Origin: Daldinia sp. FL1419 | Lineage: Eukaryota > Ascomycota > Sordariomycetes > Xylariales > Hypoxylaceae | DNA: 45,282 nucleotides | NCBI GenBank assembly: GCA_025201765.1 | Contig: MU623548.1 | Coordinates: 1-45,282 of the forward strand | Reading direction: 5' to 3' | Position numbers and translations under genes: made by a program | In this document: positions 1 through 10,095 of the stretch, in pieces | Numbering within the stretch: the stretch's first letter is position 1 | How the letters are laid out: each line of letters starts with the position of its first letter | Notes under the pieces: generated by a model | The model's input: the letters and a program-made list of their open reading frames with translations, nothing else | The model's database searches: none | What the model was told of the DNA's origin: nothing

Positions 1-1511
1 CCTAATATATTCAAGTTTAAATCTTAATAAATATAACCCTTTTTTTAAAAATATATTTATTTTTATTTAAGATTCTTTAATATATATAATTAAAGAAAAT
101 AAGGAAAAAAATAAAGAAGTAAATATAAAAAAGAATAATTTTAATAGAAATAATTTAAAATAAATATAGAATGATCTTTAGTAAATATAATTTTCTTAAA
201 AAACCTTATTAATATATTATTATTTATATTTTTCTATTTAATTATAAATTTTTCTTATTTAATTTAAAATTTTTAAAAATGTTTATATTAGGTAAGTTAT
301 AATGTTATTTTATATATAGATAATTAAATTTATTTAAAAACTAATAAGTTATTAATAGGGTTTTATTGGAATTGGATAATGTTTTTTTATAATTTATATT
401 AATTAAAAAAGTTTTTAGGGTTAAATTTTATTTAAAATAGGTCTATATTAAAATATATTTGAAATATTTAAAAATTATATATTATATTATTTTTCTTTTA
501 TTATATTTGTATTTAAAAATATTTATTCCAAAAATCTTTTTATTAAATAAAAAAGTTTTTAACTTTATTTTCTTAATATATATCTATAATAATACTAATA
601 TTTTATATTTTTATAAATTAAAATATTAATTATTAATTTTTATATTAAAAGGTAATAACCAAATTACTAATATAATAGTATCCTTTTTATACCATTCTTA
701 TCTTTTCGTCTAATAATTTAAAAGGGCTTTTTTAAAGTATTAACATTTTTTTTATTTAATATTTCAATTAATCCTAATTTTTATAATATATATATTTGGT
801 ATTTAAATAATAATAGGGAAACCCTGCTATTTTTTAAACCTTTAAAATTTCATTTATTTTTGAATTTTCTATCTTACTTCTTGAATTTTAAAATTAAAAC
901 TTTCATTATTTATATAAAATTTAATTATTATTATTATTATATTTAAATATAAATATATTAAGGGATAATTTAACTTTATTTCCAATTATAATATTTCTAT
1001 TATTATATACGTGTTATTAATTTTTTAATAATGCTTTTTATTTTATGATTTTAATTTAAAATATGTTATATTATTATTTTATATATTATTGCATTCTATA
1101 TTACTTTTATATAAATTTCTTTTATTTGGGCTATATTACAACCCTATATTAATATTATTAATTTGAAAAGAGCGTACTATTATTTTTTTTTTTTTTTAAT
1201 TATTTTTAAATATTTATTTTATTTAAATTTCTTATTTAATTATATTTTAAGGAATTTAATATTTTTTTTAAATTTAATAATTATATTATTTAATTTAATT
1301 TTTATAGTTAATATTTAATAAATCTTTATAAAATATATAAATTTACTTTTTTATATTATAAAGGTTATGTTATATTTCTATGTTTAATTTAGATATATTT
1401 TATATGTTTGTTTTAATTTAATACAATTTTTGGCCATAAAGTATCTTATTATTAATATATTTATATTATTTGTAAAATTAATAATTAGAATATTTTTTTG
1501 ATTTAATTTTT
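1..1511 (-). pseudogene. LINE ORF2 C-terminal half and 3' region, RIP-decayed, runs off the left edge
   Basis: Minus-strand copy of the window's LINE. Bases 1-570 align in reverse with 41,560-41,859 plus 41,977-42,230 of the long copy. Bases 585-1,511 align with the ORF2 segment 39,750-40,690. Read on the minus strand, the reverse-transcriptase motif C lies at about 1,466-1,480. The family's F-x-D-D catalytic box appears there as F-T-N-N, which two G-to-A changes explain. The segment from about 585 to 1,000 corresponds to the part of ORF2 after the polymerase, where a ribonuclease H domain is usual. Stops occur throughout and the copy is dead. Its 3' end lies outside the window. It is interrupted at 1,512 by repeat B and resumes at 2,986, where the preceding RT motifs follow in order. 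Confidence 0.8.
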
Positions 1512-1567
1512 TATCCAGGACGAAGTCCGGTGTATTATACTGAAACTTTCCAATAAATTACTATGTG

Positions 1568-1685
1568 AAATTGATAAGAAATTGATAAGAAATTGATAAA
1601 TAATTGATAAATAATTAATAATAATTGATAAGAGCTGATAAGAGCTGATAAGAACTGATAAGAGCTAATAAGAGCTGATAAGGGG
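1568..1685 (+). repeat. 10-11 bp minisatellite (GATAAGAGCT-type) at the head of repeat B
   Basis: Tandem short units alternate between AATTGATAAG/AATTGATAAAT and AGCTGATAAG variants. The same array occurs reversed at about 20,325-20,450 and forward at about 31,905-31,995. A heavily mutated form lies at about 30,515-30,620. Confidence 0.8.
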
Positions 1686-2880
1686 TAAAAAAACACACTA
1701 AAAATTTAAAGTTTAAGAAAATATTTATAATTGGGTGCATCCTTTTTATTAGTAAGAATTTGAGCTGATCAAATAGGAAACAACTTATTTATATTAAATT
1801 TAAGCTTTAATAGTTCCTACAAGATATGCCTTAACCCTACACTTTTATTGTACGAAATTCTTTAGTTTTAAAAATTAACAATTCTATCCTTGAGTACTTG
1901 AGCTGATCAAACAGGAAAACAACTTCTAAGGAGCTCTAATAGCTCTTGTAGGATATGCCCTAACCCTACACTTCTATTGTACAAATCTCTATGGAAAAAT
2001 TGACGATTCTATCCTTGAGAAATTGAGCTGATCAGACAGGAAAACAACTTTTGGATGTTTATTTATGTTGAATAGGAGCTCTAATAGCTCCTGCAGGATA
2101 TGCCCTGCACTTCATCGTACAAATCTCTATGGAAAAACTGATAATTGGGGGCATCCTAATTTGAGCTGATCAAACAGAAAAACAACTTCTAAAAGCCTCT
2201 AATAGCTCCTGCAAGATATGCCCTGCAATTCATCGTACGAATCTCTATGGAAAAACTGATGATCGGGTGCATCCTAACTTGAGCTGATCAGATAGGTAAA
2301 CAACTTCTGAGGGCCTATACATTGAACATGAGCTCTAATTGAACAAGAGCTCGAATTGAACAGGAGCTCCTGCAGGACATGCCCTAACCCTACACTTTTA
2401 TCGTACGAAATTCTATGGTTTTAAAAATTGACGATTCTATGCTTGAGAACTTGAACTGATCAGACAAAAAAAACAACTTCTAAGGAGCTCGAATAGCTCC
2501 TGCAGGATATGCCCTAACCCTACAGTTTTATCGTACGAAGCTCTATGGAAACTGACGATTCTATGCTTGAGAACTTGAGAACTTGAGCTGATCAGACAGG
2601 AAAACAACTCTTGAGGGCTTATTTACGTATCAAAAAGCCTGTAGAAGGGTTAGATTGGCGGACTTTGTCCTGGCCCTGTCACCCCAACTTATTACAATAG
2701 AAAACTGACGATTCTATGCTTGAGAACATAAGCTGATCAGATAAGAAAATAACTCTTGAGGGCTCATTTACATATCAAAAAGCCTGTGGAAACCTTAGAA
2801 GGGTTGGCTAATAAGGTCTTGCAGCTTCAATTACGTAATTATACTACTCAATTACGTAATTACGATACAGCCTTCTGTAA

Positions 2881-2895
2881 CCCCCCCCCCCCCCC
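2881..2895 (+). repeat. Poly-C tract
   Basis: A 15-base C run in DNA that is otherwise overwhelmingly A+T, near the right end of repeat B. A shorter C run followed by T's lies at the same place in the copy ending at 32,990 (about 32,876-32,895). The C's have escaped the C-to-T change seen elsewhere. Confidence 0.95.
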
Positions 2896-2985
2896 ACCCT
2901 TAAAAGAAAAAAAAACATGTAATTGGGGTGACTCAGTTATAAAATAATTAAAAAAGAAATTTAATTAAAAACATAAGAATAATTT

Positions 2986-3312
2986 TATAAGGTAATTATA
3001 TAAATAATAAATAAAATAAATAATAATAAGGAACCTTGTAGGACATCTACAGTAAGGGAATGGGCCTTGCTTTTTTCATTATTAAAGATTAATTACACTT
3101 CTTATTTTTCTATGAAGTTATTAACTTCATTTATTATCCATATTGGGTACCTTTTCTGGTATAATATGTATATGAGCCTTTATAATATAACATTATTAAA
3201 AACGCCTAAAATATCTAGCTGCAAAAGCGATGCCATAGCGCCAATGCACCATGCAACATATATAGCCTCTATTACCATTCTGATGGCTATTTCCGTGGAT
3301 CTGGCTGGTTAA
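2986..3312 (-). pseudogene. LINE reverse transcriptase core fragment, only lightly mutated
   Basis: Read from 3,312 down to 2,986, this encodes the heart of a LINE reverse transcriptase almost without breaks. It shows STEIAIRMVIEAIYVAW, then LQLDILGVFNNV, which is motif A (family form LDISGAFDNV, first catalytic Asp kept). RLIYILYQK, YPIWIINEVNNFIEK and VLQGSLLLFILF follow; the last is motif B (family form QGSPLSPILF). Two or three stops remain, at positions where CAA or CGA would become TAA or TGA. The same region of the long copy at 39,420-39,720 is nearly unreadable by comparison. The upstream part of ORF2 is missing because repeat D begins at 3,312. The downstream motif C lies beyond repeat B at about 1,470. 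The 81-residue forward frame at 3,067-3,312 is the antisense shadow of this fragment. Confidence 0.9.
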
Positions 3313-3517
3313 TTTATTATATTAATTTAAAATTTATATAAAAATATTAATAATTAATATTATTTAAAAAATAACTAAATTTATAATTTTTTAAAATAAA
3401 TTATATATATTTTTAATAAAAAATTATTGTATAATAATTGAAAATGTTTAAAAATGTAGGGGATTTTTTTAAGAATTAATTAGTTAGTTAGGATTGTGGT
3501 GCAACTAATGAAATAAA
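3312..3517 (-). repeat. Repeat D, partial copy
   Basis: AT-rich repeat ending in the block AGTTAGGATTGTGGTGCAAC-TAATGAAATAA at about 3,485-3,517. Related copies lie at 9,375-9,706, 13,208-13,560 and 23,203-23,560. This one lacks the distal half. No coding content and no terminal inverted repeats are visible. Confidence 0.7.
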
Positions 3518-4630
3518 AAAGATATAGAATATATATATAAAAATAAAATAGGTTTTTTAAAGTGGTAACGTGCCGCACAAATTAACCGATCAAATAAGTC
3601 AACCAATCAGCCGAAATATAACCAAAAATCAAAGAAATTTAAAAATTATAACTTTATAAATTCTTAATCTTATTTTTTTAAATTTTAATATATTTTATAT
3701 TATATAAATTTAATATTATAAAGAAATTGAAAAAATTCTTTTAGGGATATAAAAGAAATTGGTTAAAATATTAATTGTTTTAGATTTACTTTTCCGTTTT
3801 TTATTTTTAATAAATTGAAAAAAATCGTATAAAATTTAGAAAAAATATTATAATTATTATTTTTAAAAGAGATATTTAAATTTTCAAATTGATATTTGAT
3901 ACAATTCTTTTTGAATAAAATGCACGTTTATGCACAGACGTATTTTGTATATATTTTCGCTGATTGGTTGACTTGTTTGATCGGTTGACTTGTGGGGTAC
4001 GTTATTAGATTATAAATATAATAAACATAATAATATTATATTATAAATCACAAAATATAAATAAAATATACAAAAAAGATTAAAGTTAACCAGGAAAGGC
4101 TACAAATCAGCAACACCATTTTAAGCTATTTTAAAAAACAAATATAATATTATAATATTAAAAAAGAATTATAAAAATAAAAATAAATAATAATTTTATA
4201 TAAAGATATAAAATCATTTATATATATTTATACCTTATATAAATTACATATATCCTAACCCTTTTCCAAAATAACTTGTTTATAATATAACAACATTTTT
4301 ATTATTTATTAAAAAAAATAATAAAATTATTTTAAACCTTATTATTATTTTACATCTGGATTATTATATTATTTTATAAAATTTGGACATTATAATATAT
4401 TAAATATTTTTCCATATTAAAATTTAATTATTTTTATTAAAAGGTAAATTTTAATAAAAATATAAAATAAAATTAAAATTATAATAATATAATTTATTTA
4501 TTTAAATAATAAATACGTTTTTTTTGGAATATAATTCCTACTTAGAACAAATACCAAAAGATGGACCGGATACCTATAATATATTCTAGGTAAATCGGAA
4601 TAGTAATAAATAAATAAATAAATAAATAAT
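3518..4630 (+). mobile_element. 5'-truncated LINE copy, interrupted by a MITE
   Basis: The 3' end of the window's LINE, interrupted by a 435-bp MITE (3,568-4,002). After the MITE it continues through ACCAGGAAAGGCTAC and CAGCAACACC (about 4,090-4,120) to the family's 3' block with CTAGGTAAATCGGAATAG, and ends in AATAAATAAATAAAT. It has no coding capacity. Confidence 0.8.
3568..4002. mobile_element. MITE C, copy 1 (435 bp, TA target site)
   Basis: Terminal inverted repeats of about 44 bp. The left end starts ACGTGCCGCACAAATTAACC and the right end, reversed, starts ACGTACCCCACAAGTCAACC. Each contains two direct copies of a GATC-AA(A/C)-AAGTCAACC type subrepeat. A TA dinucleotide flanks each end, as in Tc1/mariner-pogo insertions. 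There is no open frame inside. It sits in a LINE copy whose sequence resumes exactly on both sides. Length equals that of the copy at 6,324-6,758. The ends match those of the Fot1/pogo-like element at 22,092, so the MITE was probably moved by that family. Confidence 0.9.
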
Positions 4631-5150
4631 TTATGTTTTTAAATATAAAATTGTTAATTTTTAAAATTATAGAGTTTTATATAATAAAAATATAGGGTTA
4701 AGGCATATCGTACAAAAGCTCCTATTTAATTAAAGTTTATATTTAATATAAATAGGTTTTCAGAAATTATTTACTTATTTAATCAACTTAAATTCTCAAA
4801 TATAAAATCATTAGTTTTTCCATAAAGATTTATATAATAAAAATGCAGGGCATATCCTATAGGAACTTTTGTTTAATTAGAGTTCTTATTTAATTAAAGT
4901 TTTTGTTTAATATAAATAAACCTCTACAAATTATTTTCCTGTTTGATTAGCTCAAATTCTCAAATATGGAATCATCAATTTTTTATAAAACTTTATATAA
5001 TAAAATTGCAGGGTATATCCTGTAAGAACTTTTATTTAATTAGAATTTTTGTTTAATATAAATAAATTTTTGAAAATTATTTTTTTATTTGATTAATTTA
5101 AATTCTTATTAATAAAAAAATATACCTAATTACTAGTTTTTTTATACTAA
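4631..5150 (-). repeat. Repeat B units, reversed, RIP-decayed
   Basis: Three to four reversed B units. The landmarks GGGTTAAGGCATATC, CAACTTAAATTCTCAAATA and TTTTCCATAAAG recur about every 140 bp. Repeat units flank the LINE copy that ends at 4,630. Confidence 0.7.
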
Positions 5151-5211
5151 TCGCTTCACAACCAGTTTAACTTTCAGAACCAATTAATTTTATTTTATAA
5201 TTATTAATTTA

Positions 5212-7080
5212 ATACCTATTAATAAATAAAATTATTCTTATATTTTTAATTAAATTTCTTTTTTAATTATTTTTATAATTGAGTCACCCCAATTATATAA
5301 GTTTTTTTTAAAAAAGGTGAGATTTACAAAGGATTATAATATAATTACATAATTAAAACTATAAAACCTTATTAGCCTCTATAGAATTAACCTTTTTAAG
5401 GTTTCCATAAGTTTTTTAATATATAAATAAGCCTTCAAGAGTTATTTTCTTATTTGATCAATTTAAATTCTTAAATATAAAATCATTAATTTTTTAATAA
5501 TAATGAGTTAAGGTGACAGGGCCAGGACGAAGTCCACTAATCTAACCTTTCTATAGGTTTTTTGATATGTAAATAAGCCTTTAAGAGTTATTTTCCTATC
5601 TGATCAGCTTAAGTTCTCAAATATAAAATTGTTAGTTTTCTATAGAACTTTGTACGATAAAATTGTAAGACATATTTTGTAAGAATTTTTATTTAATTAG
5701 TTTAAATTTTTAAGTATAGAATTGTTAGTTTTTGATAGAGATTTGTACAATAAAACTGCAGGGCATATTTTATAGGAGTTATTAGAGTTTTTGTTCAATT
5801 AGAACTCATATTCAACATAAATAAGCCCTTAGAAGTTATTTTCTTATTTAATCAGCTTAAGCTCTCAAAAATAGAATTGTCAGTTTTGTACAATAAAACT
5901 GCAGGGCATGTCCTGTAAAAATTTTTATTTAATTAAAGTTCTTGTTTAATTAAAGCTCTTATTCAATTAGAGCTTATATTTAATGTATAGGCCTTTAGAT
6001 ATTATTTTCTTATTTGATTAGTTCAAATTTTTAAACATAGAATTGTTAATTTTTCATAGAGTTTTGTAAAATAAAACTGCAGACCATATCCTACAAGAAC
6101 TCTTATTTAATTAAAGCTTATATTCAATATAAATAAACCTTCAAAAATTATTTCCCTATTTAATTAACTTAAATTTTTAAATATAAAATTGTTAATTTTT
6201 AAAATTATAGAATTTTGTATAATAGAAGTATAAGGTTAAGGTATATCTTGTAAAAGTTATTAAAGTTTTTTAAAAGTTATTTTTCTATTTAATTAATTTA
6301 AGTTAGGATGTATTCAAATATTAACGTGCCACACAAATCAACCGATCAAACAAGTCAACCGATCAGCCGAAATATAACTGAAAATCAAAGAAATTTAAAA
6401 ATTGTAACTTTACGAATTTTTAATCTTATTTTTTCAAATTTTAATATGTTTTATATTATATAAGTTTGATATCATAAAAAAATTGAAAAAATTCTCCTAG
6501 GGGTATAGAAGAAGTTGGTTAAAATATCGATTGTTTTAGACCCATTTTTCCGTTTTTTATTTTTAATAAATTGAAAAAAATCATATAAAATTTAGAAAAA
6601 ATATTATAATTATTATTTTTAAAAGAGATATTTAAATTTTGAAATTGATTTTTGATACGATTTTTTCTGAATAGAATGCACGTTTACGCACAGACGTATT
6701 TTGTATGTATTTTTGCTGATCGGTTGACTTGTTTGATCGGTTGACTTGTGGGGTACGTTAGTTTTTCTATAAAACTTCGTACAATAAAATTATAAGGCAT
6801 ATCTTGTAAGAATTTTTATTCAATTAAAATTCATATTCAATATATAAGCCCTCAGAAGTTGTTTACCTATCTGATCAACTTAGGTTTTTAAATACAAAAT
6901 CATCAATTTTTCCATAAAGATTCGTATAATAAAAATATAGGGTTAGTACATATCCTGCAAAAGCTATTAAAGCTTATATTTAATATATAAACCTTTAAAA
7001 ATTATTTTTTTTATTTGATCAGATTAAATTCTCAAAAATAGAATCTTGAATTTTCTTATAGTGCTTCATATAAAAATATA
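5212..7080 (-). repeat. Repeat B, reversed copy, interrupted by MITE C
   Basis: The copy starts with the B right end reversed (AAAATTATTCTTATATTTTT at about 5,228) and the GAGTCACCCCAATTA block at 5,280. The CCAGGACGAAGTCC motif lies at about 5,523-5,536. Ten or so reversed 140-150 bp units follow, marked by AAACTGCAGGGCATAT and CTTATTTAATCAGCTTAAG. A 435-bp MITE interrupts it at 6,324-6,758. Most C's on the unit strand have become T, but GC-rich landmarks survive in places. Confidence 0.75.
6324..6758. mobile_element. MITE C, copy 2 (435 bp, TA target site)
   Basis: Same length as the copy at 3,568 and very similar to it. The left end is ACGTGCCACACAAATCAACC and the reversed right end is ACGTACCCCACAAGTCAACC, with TA on both sides (6,322-6,323 and 6,759-6,760). 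It splits one B unit: TAGGATG-TATTCAAATAT on the left joins with GTTTTTCTATAAAACTTCG on the right. It has no coding capacity. Confidence 0.9.
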
Positions 7081-7157
7081 TGCTTTTTAATCCTTTTATT
7101 AAATATAATCTTTTAAAAATATATTATTATTATTAAACAATTATTTTAATTAATTAT
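7081..7157 (-). repeat. Start of repeat B' block, cut by a LINE insertion
   Basis: AT-rich B' sequence (CCTTTTATTAAATATAATCTTTTAAAAATA) that continues after the LINE copy at about 7,750. Confidence 0.5.
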
Positions 7158-7749
7158 TTTATTTATTTATTTATTTATTTATTTATTACTACCCTGATTT
7201 ACCTAGAATATATTACAGGTATCTGGTCTATCTCTTGGTATTTGTTCCAGGTAGGAACGGTGTTCCGGAGAAAACCTACTTATTACCTATTTAAATAAAT
7301 TATATTATTATAATTTTGGTTTTATTTTATATTTTTATTTGAATTTACCTTTTAATAAAAATAATTAAATTTTAATATAGAAAAATATTTTATACGTTAT
7401 AATATTAATTATGTGAAATAGTGTGGCGGTAGCCTGGATATAGGGCAATAACGAGATTTAAAATAGCTTTATTATTTTTTTTAATAAATAATAAAAGTGT
7501 TGTTGCATTATAAAAAGGTTATTCTAGGGGAAGGTTAAAGTATATGTAATTTATATAAAATATAAATATATATGAATAACCTTATATTTTTGTGAAAAGT
7601 TATTATATATTCTTATTTTTACAATTTTCTTTTCAATATCACAATATTATATTTGCTTTCCAAAATGGCTCAAAACGGTGTTGCTAACCTATAACCCTTC
7701 CCAGCTAACCTCAGTCCTCCTTGTATGCCTTGCTTGCGCTCTGCGATAC
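7158..7749 (-). mobile_element. 5'-truncated LINE copy (minus strand)
   Basis: Reading + it starts with the reversed tail (TTTATT repeats) and CTGATTTACCTAG. It continues through GTTCCAGGTAGGAACGG-TGTTCC (about 7,230-7,265) to CTTTCCAAAATGGCTC-AAAACGG and CCTTGCTTGCGCTCTGCGAT at about 7,747. This is one of the least mutated copies of the family's 3' untranslated part. The frame at 7,721-7,978 spans its edge and is not a gene. A clean target duplication cannot be fixed because both flanks are T/A repeats. Confidence 0.8.
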
Positions 7750-9380
7750 TGCATTCTTTTATTTAATTATTTTAATATATTTTTTAAGATATAATTATTT
7801 TATATATTTTATTTTATTAGAATTTATTAACGTTTTAGGAATAGCCCCTCCAAAAGTTTTTATAAACTTTTTCTGGGTATATATATATATATATAAGTCC
7901 TTAAAAATTAATTCTTATTTGATCAGGTTAATCTCCTTAATCACTACCTTTTATATAATTTCTTATAATAATTTATAATTTCTTTCTTTTATTAAATATA
8001 TATTTATTCTATCTTTTAAATGTTAGTTATTATTGTTAGCAATTAGTTTTATTAGCCTTTTACCTATTTAACCATTTTAATACCTTTTTTAGAATATAAT
8101 TTTTTAATAATTTTTATTAGTTGAAATATAGGGTATATCCTATAGGAGCTATTAGAATTTCTGTTTAATATAAATAGGCTATCAGAAATTATTTTCTTAT
8201 TTGATCAAATTAAGTTTAACAAGATCATCACCTTTTCTTATAACTTTTATAATAATTTATAAATTTACTTTTTTATTAAATATCATTTTTTGAACATTAG
8301 TTACCATTATTAAAAATTACTTTTATTAATTTTTTTATTTAATTTTTTTAATATTATCTTTTAAGATATAATTATTTTATATTTACCTAACTATTAGGAC
8401 TCTTATATTATTACAATTCCTATTCATTAATACTAACCTTAAATTCAAACTCCTATTTAATATATTAACCCTAAAGAACTGATTTATGCCTAATCAGATT
8501 AAATTCTTAAATATTAACTTATTTAACTTTTCTTATAACTTCTTATAATAATTTACAACTTTCTAATCTCTTATTAAATATATTATTTATTTTATTTATT
8601 AAATACTAATAATCATTCCTATTTATTAACATTTTATTTGATTATTTTAATATTTATATTCTTTAAGATATAATTAATTATGAAATAATTGAAATATAAG
8701 GCATATCCTATAAAAATTAATATAAATCCTAAATTAAAGTTCTTATTTAATATATAAACCTTTAAAAATTAATTCTTACCTAATTAAATCAAACCTTTTA
8801 AATATTATTTTTTATATAATTTTTTATAATAATTTATAATCTTATTTCCAATTAAATATATCATTTATTTTATTTCTTAAACATTAATAATTACCTTTAT
8901 TAATCAACCTTTTATTTAATTATTCAACTACCTTCCTAAAGATATAATTACCTTGTATCTAGGTAGTTATTAAAGCTCTTATTTAATTAGAACTCCTATT
9001 TAATAACATTAATCCTAAATTAGAACTTTTATTCAATATATAAGCCCCTAAATATTCATTCTTATTTAATTAGGTCAAATTCTTTAAATATCACCTTTCA
9101 TATAATTTTTTATTATAATTTATGGTTTTTCTTTCTTATTAAATATATTATTTATTTTACTTCTTAAACATCAATTACCATTATTAACAATTACTTCTAT
9201 TAACCTTTTATTTAATCATTTTAATACTTACCTTCTTCAGGATATAATTACCTTATATCTAGTTATTAGAGCTCTTATTGAATTAGAGCTCCAGTTCAAT
9301 TAGAGCTCTTATTGAATAGTAATTAGAGTTCCTATTGAATAGTAATTAGAGCTCTTGTTCAATATCCTAGTTGAACGATT
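7750..9380 (-). repeat. Repeat B' array, reversed
   Basis: About five tandem units of roughly 300-330 bp. Each is marked by TTATTTAATTATTTTAATA, AGGATATAATTA and AAATATAGGGTATATCCTATAGGAGCT, followed by a short GATCA-type block. The right end holds several short units of GAGCTCTTATTGAATTA (about 9,268-9,360). It is the same family as the forward array at 13,560-15,300. Confidence 0.7.
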
Positions 9381-9706
9381 TGCAAGGGGATTTTATTAAT
9401 GTAAGTTTTTGTTTAATTGAAAAGGTTATATGCCATGGGGAAGCCATAGGCGTGCATATGGGGTACATCAAAATTCGAAATCACTTTAATTTATTATATT
9501 AATTCAAAAATTATCTAAAAATATTAATAATTAATATTATTTAAAATTTAATTGAATTTATGATTTTTTAAGATATATTATATATGTTTTTAATTGAAAG
9601 TTATTATATAATAATTAAAAATATCTGAAATTGTAAGGCATTTCTCTGGGAGCTAATTGGTCAGTTAGGATTGTGGCGCAATTAATGAAATAAGAAAGAC
9701 ATAGAT
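9375..9706 (-). repeat. Repeat D, full-length-looking reversed copy
   Basis: Begins near ACGATTTGCAAGGGGATTTT, includes TATGCCATGGGGAAGCCATA and CATATGGGGTACATC (9,430-9,465), and ends with GGTCAGTTAGGATTGTGGCG-CAATTAATGAAATAAGAAAG at about 9,700. It matches 13,208-13,560 in reverse. There is no open frame and no obvious terminal inverted repeat. Confidence 0.75.
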
Positions 9707-10081
9707 AAATATTTTTTTAAATTTTAAAATTTTAATATATATTTTTTATTTTTTATTAATTTATTAATTATTTTATCAACTTTTATCATTTATTATTAAT
9801 GTTTTATTAATTTCATATAATAATTTATTAAAAGAATTTCAATATAATATATTGGACTTCATGCTAAATAATAAAAAAATAAAAATATTATATATAATTA
9901 GGAATTTTAGGTTATTTTTTAATATATTATTTTTATTAAGTAATAATAAAATAATAAAAGTCTTTATTTATTTGGTATAAATAATAAGGGTTAATAATAA
10001 ATATTTTAAAGTTTATTAATATTTTTTGGATTTTTTATTATAATATTGATATATTATCAGATTTGAGCGGTAAAAATTGCG
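9707..10081. other. AT-rich stretch without recognisable content
   Basis: Almost pure A/T, with short runs and no open frame above about 40 codons. Some phrases (TTTATTAATTTCATATAATAATTTATT, TGGACTTCATGC) resemble a heavily mutated reversed B head, but I do not count it as a copy. Confidence 0.4.
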
Positions 10082-10095
10082 TATTTTATTTTTTA

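Larger units (their letters stand above)
1512..2985 (+). repeat. Repeat B, complete-looking copy inserted in LINE ORF2
   Basis: The copy starts at CCAGGACGAAGTCCGG (about 1,515) and is followed by a minisatellite of GATAAGAGCT-like 10-11 bp units (about 1,568-1,685). About eight imperfect units of roughly 140-150 bp come next. Recurring landmarks in each unit are GAGCTGATCA, CAACTTCT, AGGAGCTC, CCTGCAGGATATGCCC, TCGTACGA and TATGGAAAAACTGA. Near 2,660-2,673 the start motif recurs inverted (GGACTTTGTCCTGG). The copy closes with ATTACGTAAT palindromes (2,830-2,865), a 15-base C run (2,881-2,895) and a terminal GAATAATTTTA. The same end recurs at 5.2, 15.3 and 32.97 kb. Open frames inside, such as 2,756-2,947, are chance frames. 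The nature of B is unknown: it could be a non-autonomous element or a dispersed satellite. Confidence 0.75.

Noticed and set aside
1512..1600. GGACGAAGTCC with nearby CTGAAAC, considered as a hammerhead ribozyme core
   Set aside because: No CUGANGA...GAAA arrangement with the needed stems could be found; only the short hairpin is real.
1840..2530. CCCTAACCCTAC words that resemble telomere repeats
   Set aside because: They are isolated, about 140-150 bp apart, and part of the B unit, not tandem CCCTAA.
1740..2640. Regularly spaced repeats, considered as a CRISPR array
   Set aside because: Units are adjacent and degenerate with no unique spacers, and the region is fungal.
3067..3312. 81-residue + strand frame with two hydrophobic stretches
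   Set aside because: It is antisense to a clear reverse transcriptase fragment read on the minus strand.
7721..7978. 85-residue + strand frame
   Set aside because: It crosses the boundary between a LINE copy and repeat B' and matches no family.
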